Source: Anoplopoma fimbria (lineage: Eukaryota; Chordata; Actinopteri; Perciformes; Anoplopomatidae). Taken from it: a DNA stretch of 64,000 nt. The DNA is taken from assembly GCF_027596085.1 (NCBI RefSeq), contig NC_072455.1, positions 2,462,850 through 2,526,849 on the forward strand, written 5' to 3'. How positions within the stretch are numbered: the stretch's first letter is position 1; every line of letters begins with the position of its first letter. Made by a program: the position numbers and the translations under genes. Positions 56,825 through 64,000 of the stretch are shown here, piece by piece. The notes under the pieces are model-generated. The model searched no databases. It saw only the letters and a program-made list of their open reading frames with translations, and was not told where the DNA came from.

Positions 56825-58146
56825 CATTCAATAAATGTTCATTGTTATGCAGATGATACCCAGTTATATCTATCGATTAAGCCAGACGAAACTAACCAGT
56901 TCTTTAAACTTCAAGCATGGCTTAAGGACATAAAAACCTGGATGACCTGCAACTTTTTGATGTTAAACTCCTACAAAACTGAATTTATTCTACTAGGCCC
57001 AGATCACCTTCGAAATCAATTATCAAATGATATAGTTTCTCTATATGGCATTGCTCTGGCATCCAGCACTACCTTTAAGAACCTCAGAGTTATCTTTGAT
57101 CAGGATCTGTCTTTTAACTCTTATATAAAACATATTTCAAGGACAGCCTTTTTTCATTTACGTAACATTTTGAAAATCAGGCAAATCCTGTCTCAAAGCG
57201 ATGCAGAAAAACTAGTTCATGCATTTGTTACCTCTAGACTAGATTACTGTAACTCCTTATTATCAGGCTGCTCTAATAGGTCTCTTAGATCTTTACAGTT
57301 GATCCAGAATGCTGCAGCACGTGTTCTAACAAAAACTAAGAAAAGAGATCATATTACTCTGGTATTAGCTTCTCTGCACTGGCTCCCTGTTAAATCAAGA
57401 ATAGAATTTAAAATTCTTCTCCTTACCTACAAAGCTCTAACTGGCCAGGCACCGTCTTATCTAAAGCAACTTATAGTTCCATATTACCCAACTAAAGAGC
57501 TGCGCTCTCTCAATGCAGGGTTACTTGTGCTTCTTAGAGCATATAAAAGTAGGATGGGAGCCAGAGCCTTCAGTTATCAGGCTCCTCTTCTGTGGAACCA
57601 GGTTCCAGTGTCAGTGCGGGGGGCAGACACACTCACCACTTTTAAGAGCAGGCTTTAGACCTGCCTAGACTGCCGGGGGGACTACCTAAGATACACTGAT
57701 CTCCTCTCTCCTCTTCTCTCCCTCCATTTTTATGTATTAATTTCCTATTCATGCACATTACTGACTTTGCTTCTTCCCTGGAGTCCTTGTGCTTTCTCGC
57801 CTTGAAGGTTTCCATGAATCGGGGTTATATCTGGACTGGATCGTGCCTCCTGCTGTGGCCCTGCTGACACCCACTGCTACTTCGATTATTATTATTAGTC
57901 ACATTACTATTGCTATTCACTTTATCATTATTTCAATTCCACTATAGTCATTGCTGCTTTTATTATAAGTACTCTTCATTTTTCCTCCATTACTCTACTT
58001 ACTACTCTGATTATATGAATAATTTATGTCATATACATTGAATGTGTTGTAACTCTGTTATGTTGTTCATTCTGTACACATGACATCTATTGCATTCATG
58101 TCCATCCTGGGAGAAGGATTCCTCCTCTGTCGCTCTCCCATAGGTG
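56825..58146 (+). mobile_element. 5'-truncated LINE copy in unit 4
   Basis: Same insertion as at 45.5 kb. YADD lies near 56851, and the reverse-transcriptase C-terminal frame 56942-57658 is open. Substitutions such as SLYGIALASS and KNLRVIFDQD separate it from the 45.6-kb copy. Flanking direct repeats are retained. Confidence 0.85.
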
Positions 58147-58870
58147 ACAAAGAATCTCCAGGTTTGCTGTTTTTTACATATTCAGATAAGCTGAAGTGTT
58201 ACATGCTTTTATGTTTTAAATGTCTTAAACAGATGACAATAACAGGCTACAGTGCATTAAAAACAGATGTACATTGTGTATTTCTTTGTAATAAATAATT
58301 CTGGTTTGAGAAATGTGCTTATTCACCTCATCATTCACTAAGTGGTTGTTTGACAGGATTCAAAAGAGCTGTAATTTAAAACTGGTGCTTATTCAAATCA
58401 AACACCTGTCTGTCTCTGCGTGTCACTTGTTGTTTTGATACCCAAACAGTCTGTATATCAGACTTTAGCCTAGTCTATTACTAATACATATTGGTATTTT
58501 ATATTTTATACCACAATTTGTCAATCACCGTTACTGTTTGATTATTTTTGCTAATTTTGCTATCTTGATTGTCTTGTTCAAAAGACAAAAACCGACATTC
58601 ATATGAGATAAAACCTTGTCACACTGTGTGTGTACAAGTTTAATGAGAGTAAAAGTTACTGTGAGGATCTTTGAACTGGTTTTGAAACAGGCTGTTGGCT
58701 GGACCGGAGAACCAGAACCAGGACTGAGAGGGGCCGACTGTCCCTGCTGCAGTAAAATGAGAGGTTTTCTAAAGGGAGTCTGGTGCTCCAAAACAATAGA
58801 ACTTTTTTTCCACAGGGACCGCCAAAATCAGACTTAAAATTCAAATGATTGTATCCAAACTTAGGATGCT
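58147..58870. other. Spacer between the last duplicated unit and gene 12
   Basis: The first 300 bases match the unit (GTGACAAAGAATCTCC through CACCTGTCTGTCTCTGCG), then similarity is lost near 58450-58500, marking the unit boundary. The CAA-rich minisatellite found at this position in earlier units is absent. No gene is seen. Confidence 0.5.
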
Positions 58871-59797
58871 CTACTCTGATCCTTGTCCTGATTGGTTGCT
58901 GTTCTTACAACACCGTAGTTTTCCTACCCGTTGTAGAAACAGCAGAGGTAAAATCAGACTGCTGGGGAGACCGAACCACACTCCTGACACCAACACATCG
59001 CACCTGACATGCTTACTCAACGCTGGGGAGTCATAAAGTGAAACAGCAAGTATGTGTCCCCCAAACCGGAACAAAAGAACTCCCATTATGGCCGTGATGA
59101 TGTGAAACGCCCTCATCTTGGACCGGTCGACCCTCTCCCTGTCCCCGCCCCCTTCCCCCGGCCCCGGACGAATCAGAGCCCAGAGAACGGAGAGGCTGCA
59201 GAAAGAGACGACGGTTATGGAGACAATAGAGATTAAAAAAAATAGGACGGAGCTGTTATCCCTAATGTTGACGCCAGTCAATCCAAGAAAAAACAGCCAA
59301 GCGCACCCGATGGCGATGTTCCTGATTCTGACCCCGCCCGTTTCCCTCAGCCTCAGGTAGGTGATTGGAAACACAACAGCCATGTGGCGCTCCACACAGG
59401 TGAGGATGTGAAAGGGAATCTGTCCGTTTGTGGCGACGTTGAGAATGGCCGTGCCCACCAACGCAAACCCTGGCTCATCGACCCAGATGCCCCAACTCCA
59501 GAAGCAACACCCAATGGTGCCGATCAGCTCCATGGCGACCATGTGGTAGGTGAACATGTCTGAGTGACTCGCCGCCTTGGAGCGCTGCCGCCGCCATCGT
59601 TCCACGCCCAGGTAGAGGACGAAGGTGCAGAGAGGGAGGAGGAGGAGGATGTAGGTGGCGGTAAAGACGTTGAAGATGACAAAGGCAGATCTGTAGTCGA
59701 AGCACGTGTTCACGTCGAAATAGAAGTAGACATTGGAGGAGGAGAGGTGAGGGGGAAGAAGGGAGGCGTTAAAGGAGGACGAGGAGTTGGAAGACAT
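58871..59797 (-). CDS. Gene 12: atypical seven-transmembrane receptor with ERH in TM3 (308 aa)
   Basis: Intact. The start MSSNSSSSFN is two bases after the acceptor GCATCAACAG, the same intron position as in genes 1-7 and 9-11. Ser/Asn-rich, with several possible N-glycosylation sites. Cys32 (NTCFDY) and the third-loop Cys (VRCDVL) are kept. TM3 ends CVERHMAVVFPITYLRL, so ERY is ERH (136-138) and the HP of the second loop is FP. Second loop RETGGVRIRNIA; third RPGPGEGGGDRERVDRSKMR. TM7 has LPLLFLQRVGKLRCCKNSNQ. The tail ends SGQGSE as in genes 9-11. The predicted intron is only about 108 bases. Confidence 0.9.
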   Translation of the reverse strand: MSSNSSSSFNASLLPPHLSSSNVYFYFDVNTCFDYRSAFVIFNVFTATYILLLLPLCTFVLYLGVERWRRQRSKAASHSDMFTYHMVAMELIGTIGCCFWSWGIWVDEPGFALVGTAILNVATNGQIPFHILTCVERHMAVVFPITYLRLRETGGVRIRNIAIGCAWLFFLGLTGVNIRDNSSVLFFLISIVSITVVSFCSLSVLWALIRPGPGEGGGDRERVDRSKMRAFHIITAIMGVLLFRFGGHILAVSLYDSPALSKHVRCDVLVSGVWFGLPSSLILPLLFLQRVGKLRCCKNSNQSGQGSE

Positions 59798-59907
59798 AGC
59801 TGTTGATGCGAAGGTGTGATGAGGAGGAGAGGAGGATACGATGACAGAAAATTAGACAGTGGACGAGGAGAGAGGACGAAATGCTGAGTTTAAAAACGGG
59901 CACTCAC

Positions 59908-59994
59908 TTTTCAGTAGAATTTCTTCTTGACCTTCTGTCTTCTGGGTCTCCAGACTGGACTGCAGAGCTGCTACCGCCACTCTATATATATATG
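59908..59994 (-). promoter_or_regulatory. Gene 12 predicted TATA promoter and non-coding exon 1
   Basis: On the - strand, CATATATATATAGAGTGG (59982-59994 core) is followed by CTGCAGTCCAGTCTGGAGAC, CCAGAAGACAGAAGGTCAAG and TTCTACTGAAAA before GTGAGT (first base 59907). CAGTCCAG and GACAGAAG resemble the exon 1 of genes 8-11, supporting common origin. This is the clearest TATA box in the window. Confidence 0.7.
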
Positions 59995-61358
59995 AATGCT
60001 TGCGTGCGAGTGCGAGTGCATCTGCGTTTTTTTTTTATTGTGTTTACGTGTGTAATAATGGACTTTCTTTTGCATGTCTCATAAAAGTATCGTATTTATG
60101 TATTGAAACTTTATACTCTATATCTCAGTAAGCAAATATCCCCTCCCGCTTTTCCTCCCAGAGTGACTCTATGACATTCAAAAGTAGAGACTTCATCATA
60201 GACGTTGACAACACACAGAGACACAATAAAGCTTTAAAGATATTCTTCTTTTTTAATGAAATCAGACAATTTTATGGAAAAAGTTCTTCTCTATAACATT
60301 AACAAACACTATCAGTCTTCATCAGCAACTCTTCAATTTTGTTTAGTGTTTCTACAAACAAAATCATTTAAAGGGGATATATCACGCTCATTTTCAGGTT
60401 CAAAACTGTTTACATTTTCTTATGTTCAAAAACATGTTATTTTCCTCATACCGTCTTTCTTTATATACCTACAATCAACCTCTGTCTGAAATGCTCTGTT
60501 TTAGCTCTCTAAAATAATGTTAAAATAATCTTAATTGACTTTCCATTGTCGACAAAGACCAGTTGTAGTGGGTGGGTGAGGAGGTGGATGGATTCCAACA
60601 AACAGAGGACTTTCAATCACGAGGCCATAGTTTGTTTCTGAAAGTGTTGTTCTGGAGCGAAACGTTTGTGACGGGTTTCCTAAACCTAACATTTGTTCCT
60701 TGTATCCTAACCGTAGTAGTAGTTACTTACTGTAGTTATTTGAAGCCAAGCCACAATGTTTTTTGTAAACCTAGCTTAATGGTTTGTTGCCTAAAACCCA
60801 ACTTTGGTTTTGTAGGGTAATGTCCTCCCGAAAAAGAGGTTGTGCCAAGCAACACAAAAGAAACACCGATATGTTGCTTTAAGCCAAAGCTAGGACCCTT
60901 GGACCAATGTGACTTTGGTAACCAAGGGTCTCTAAATGGCCTATCTTGGAAAATGCCTCCAATACCCTTCACCGTTTTCTGTGGTATTGTTATCAAAATT
61001 TAACTTGGACTGGGTAAGGCTATATGCTTGGGTCCCATTGTGTTTCCGACGAATAATTCACAGTCATCCACAAGCATTTGTTTTCAAAATGAAATACAAA
61101 CCCTATACTTCTGTGGGTTCAAACCTCAAGTACTCAATTCCAGTAGCATTCTGACTGTTGGAGAGTGTCTTACGTTTCATAAGAGACACAAACCATGCAT
61201 TTCTTTTACATGGTTGAAGAACAGCTTTCAATTTACTCTGGGCATGCCATGGATGAGCGTTTTAGGCACATTTTACCGCAATGGTAAGAGGATAAAACCA
61301 TACAGTAAGAATTTAAAGACAAGCAAACTTTCCATTTAAGGTCAACAAATTAAATGAA
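59995..61358. other. Spacer between genes 12 and 13
   Basis: No gene was recognised. A segment at about 60370-60540 (AAAGGGGATATATCACGCTC, TTTTCAGGTTCAAAACTG, CTCTGTCTGAAATGCTCTGT) resembles an interspersed repeat frequent in percomorph fish; this is from general familiarity, not a search. The rest probably includes the gene 13 3' UTR. Confidence 0.4.
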
Positions 61359-62276
61359 TTAGGATGCTCTACTCTGATCCTTGTCCTGCTTTCCTGCCCT
61401 GTGTAGAAACAGCAGAGGTAACACCACACTGCTGGGCAGACAGAACCAGAATGCACTGCTGAGCAACACGCAAACATCTCCACTCGCCTTCAGGACGAAA
61501 TTGTAGATGAGCATGCAAACTGTAAGTCCAGAAAACCTCAACAGCAGCACTCCCAGTATGACCATGAGGGTGTGAATCACCCTCTGCTTTGATTGGCCCG
61601 CCCTCTCCCTGACCCCGGCCCTCTCTCCCGGCGATGGACGAGTGAGAGCGCGGAGGACGGAGAGGCTGCAGAAGGAGCTGACCAACAAGGAAAAAGTAAA
61701 TAGGTAGAAAAGCGGGATGACGGGGATATCAGGTGAGTACACATATGCAACACCCATCCAGCCAACACACAGCAGCCAAACACACCCAACGGTGATATTT
61801 CTGATCCTCACTCCGCCGGTCTTCTTTAGGCCCAGGTAGGTGATGGGGTGAACAACAGCCAGGTAGCGCTCTGCGCAGGTCAGGCAGTGAAACAGGGCCT
61901 GTCCAGGTAAGATGACGGAGAAAACAAAAAAACCAAACACCATTACATGCAAATTACTTATATATCTGCCACTGCAGTAAAAGCCAGTTCCCATCATGGA
62001 GACAATCTCCATGGCAACCATGTGGTAGGTAAAGATGTCGGCGTGGCTCGTCACCGAGGTCGTGGAGGTGGTGCGCTGCCGCCTTAGTCTCTGGAATCCT
62101 ACGTAGAGGACCAGGGAGGAGAGAGGGAGGAGGAGGAGGGCGTTGGTGGCAGCAAACGCCGAAAAGATGTGGAAGCCAGTTGGGGAGTCGGAGCAAAAAT
62201 ATTCGGAAGAGGCGTTCGATTGGAGGAGAGGAAATGGTTGGGAGGCATTGACGGAGGAGGTCGAGTTGACAGACAT
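61359..62276 (-). CDS. Gene 13: atypical seven-transmembrane receptor, minus-strand group (305 aa)
   Basis: Intact. The start is taken as MSVNSTSSVNASQ, 19 bases after the acceptor CTTCTTCCTTCAG; the 16-codon extension upstream crosses that acceptor. N-glycosylation is possible at NSTS and NASQ. Cys (EYFCSDSP) in the N-terminus and Cys (GDVCVLL) in the third loop are kept. TM2 has VAMEIVSMMG. TM3 ends CAERYLAVVHPITYLGLKKT. The second loop is GGVRIRNIT; the third RPSPGERAGVRERAGQSKQR, departing from the RPGPG of the others. TM7 has LPLLFLHRAGKQDKD, lacking the terminal CC found in most copies. Outermost gene of the - block. Confidence 0.88.
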   Translation of the reverse strand: MSVNSTSSVNASQPFPLLQSNASSEYFCSDSPTGFHIFSAFAATNALLLLPLSSLVLYVGFQRLRRQRTTSTTSVTSHADIFTYHMVAMEIVSMMGTGFYCSGRYISNLHVMVFGFFVFSVILPGQALFHCLTCAERYLAVVHPITYLGLKKTGGVRIRNITVGCVWLLCVGWMGVAYVYSPDIPVIPLFYLFTFSLLVSSFCSLSVLRALTRPSPGERAGVRERAGQSKQRVIHTLMVILGVLLLRFSGLTVCMLIYNFVLKASGDVCVLLSSAFWFCLPSSVVLPLLFLHRAGKQDKDQSRAS

Positions 62277-62295
62277 GTGTGATCGCTGAACACGT

Positions 62296-64000
62296 CTGAA
62301 GGAAGAAGATAAAACATCTGACATGAGAGAAAAATTAACAGAGAGAAAGATCTTTAAAGGCCTTTACACAATGAATTTGCACCACAATGTATTTATTTGA
62401 ACCGTTGTTCAACGTTGCGAACGAAATTCTTTTCTATATGTGTTGTTGTTTAGCCTTTCAAAAACAACACTTTCATTGAAATCCAAAACTGTTAGCTCTC
62501 CTGCACACACCTGTATAAGCAGAATGGTCTAGCAGCAATCTAACAGCACCATTACTCACGTCTAGATAAGCTCATTAACACATCATATTTTCCCCATATT
62601 TAGGGCGATAACATCAGAAGTTATGATGACACACATTCAAGGCTTCATTCCAAAACATTAATTAAAGCTTCAAATGTAAAAACAATCCAACAAATTCTGA
62701 AGACATTTAGAAACATTCCAACGCTTGACACGTCAGTAAAAAAAAAAGTGGATGTCTCCTATTTTAATTTGCACATCTGAGATTAATGAAAGATAAGTGA
62801 AAGACATGTTCATCATCTCGATGTTATCTCAATGAAAAAAATGATGTTGTTTCTTTGATGTCAATTTTGGTTTGCTTCAATCTTTTCCTATGTGAAAAGT
62901 AACCGAAACAAAGTGAAAACACGAGAAGTACGACATACGTCAATTCGGACCAGAACAGAAGATTTGAAAAGGCCTTGAAAGACTTCACAAAGTCCTCAAA
63001 AACCATGTATGTCCATGTCCAAGTGACAAAGCCCTTTAATGGCCAAAAGAATCATGACTATTTGGCTTATGATCATTTTGTTATAAAAGCATGAGTCCTA
63101 AAACCAGAAAATAACTCAGCATTTTTACACTTCCGGATCCCTTGTTTCTTAGTTAATGTTATTTTTTTATGTGTTTTTGGTTAGCGGCCTTAAATAAGGT
63201 GCAACACGACTGTACCCCCACAACTTGCAGATCAATCAATGGGTTTGTAAGATTATTACTGGAGTAAGAAACAAGTAAAAAACACATTTCTGCTATTATT
63301 AAAAAAGAACATTCCTTAAACTGCCAAGAGTATTAAGGTCACAAGGAAAAAAGTACATTTTAAAGTTTAAATTAAAACAACATATACTGCATCATATAAT
63401 ACTTTTTGTTATGTCTTATAAGAGGTATTAATTAGCTTGATAAACACATATAAATCAATTAGTCATACACTTTAAGTGTCAGGTGACTTTTTAAATTCGT
63501 ATACTAGTAATTAAATGTATTTATGTGCATTTAAAGAGACGAACCTCGACAGTAGGACTTGTTTCTGAGTTGCTGCTCACAGGTGTCCGTCAGAAGAGAG
63601 ATTGATGTGTAGCGTGACTGTGTATGATGTGTATAACAAGTCAAATGCACAGGACAAGTGTGTATTTGCATGTCACAAAACCAGTGATAATCACTTCTTC
63701 TTCAGTTTCCCTCGAGCTGTAGGGAAATGTTCTTTCCATGTTCTGTTCCAGCGGGGTCGGATCAGTGCAGGGAAACGATGGAGAGGATGAAACATCGATG
63801 TTTACCTCCCCAACCATGTATCTCCAAATTTGGTGATAAGTAAAACATACAAATTACAATTAAATTAGCCATTAAGGCCAATTAAGTTAATTAAATAACA
63901 AAATAAATGTCTTTGAAATCAGTCATTTATTTACTTTTGAATTCGTTTTTTATTTATATTGAATTTAAGTTTATTCATTTATTATTTATGTTGTGTATTT
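62296..64000. other. Upstream flank of gene 13, no other gene seen
   Basis: AT-rich sequence presumed to be the gene 13 intron and beyond. Open frames at 62824-63006 and 63602-63790 have no recognisable motifs. Confidence 0.4.
63545..63637 (-). promoter_or_regulatory. Gene 13 candidate promoter and exon 1 (weak)
   Basis: On the - strand, a TTATAC box (63631-63637) is followed some 30 bases later by CTTCTGACGGACACCTGTGA, CAGAAACAAGTCCTACTGTC and GAG before GTTCGT. Layout is like gene 12, but the sequence match is poor and the donor is not GTGAG. Confidence 0.25.

Overview
The window looks like nuclear DNA of a ray-finned (teleost, probably percomorph) fish. It has long CA/TG and GA microsatellites, tRNA-derived SINEs with fish-type tails, Tc1-like MITEs and 5'-truncated LINEs. 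Its only recognisable host genes are intronless-in-coding seven-transmembrane receptors. No rRNA, functional tRNA, CRISPR or bacterial-type operon was seen.

The dominant content is a tandem array of 13 related rhodopsin-like (class A-type) GPCR genes or relics between about 5.7 and 63.6 kb. Seven lie head-to-tail on the + strand (genes 1-7, 5.7-34.7 kb). Six lie head-to-tail on the - strand (genes 8-13, 37.3-63.6 kb). The two blocks converge across a gene-poor gap at 34.7-37.3 kb. Ten copies have intact reading frames of about 290-308 codons. Gene 3 is interrupted by a 118-bp paste of a paralogue's 3' end. Gene 5 has a nonsense codon, a 4-bp deletion and no first exon. Gene 11 has a 1-base deletion in a C run.

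Each gene appears to have a short non-coding exon 1 just downstream of a TATA-like box, one intron in the 5' UTR, and a single coding exon. In most copies the coding exon starts exactly two bases before the ATG. The + genes share a promoter/exon-1 module beside GA-rich repeats, a conserved 3' UTR block and an AATAAA signal. Most - genes use a different shared exon-1 module ending at GTGAG, and in four of them it sits next to a TG microsatellite.

The proteins keep an (E)RY-type TM3 end and very conserved cytoplasmic loops. They lack CWxP in TM6 and NPxxY in TM7, carry Glu where Asp2.50 is usual, and have an invariant Cys pair in the N-terminus and third extracellular loop. Paralogue differences concentrate in three windows that correspond to the extracellular loops and outer helix halves. 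This is the pattern expected of a diversifying chemoreceptor or immune-type receptor family. I could not assign the family to a named receptor; ligand and role are unknown.

On the - strand, genes 9, 10 and 11 sit in near-identical duplicated units of about 5.6 kb. Each unit carries a TG microsatellite, CAA-rich minisatellites, and (in the later units) a LINE reverse-transcriptase fragment. The + block has been modified by a solo-LTR-like element, SINEs, a minisatellite-bearing insertion and old LINE 3' ends. All identities were judged by eye; nothing was computed.
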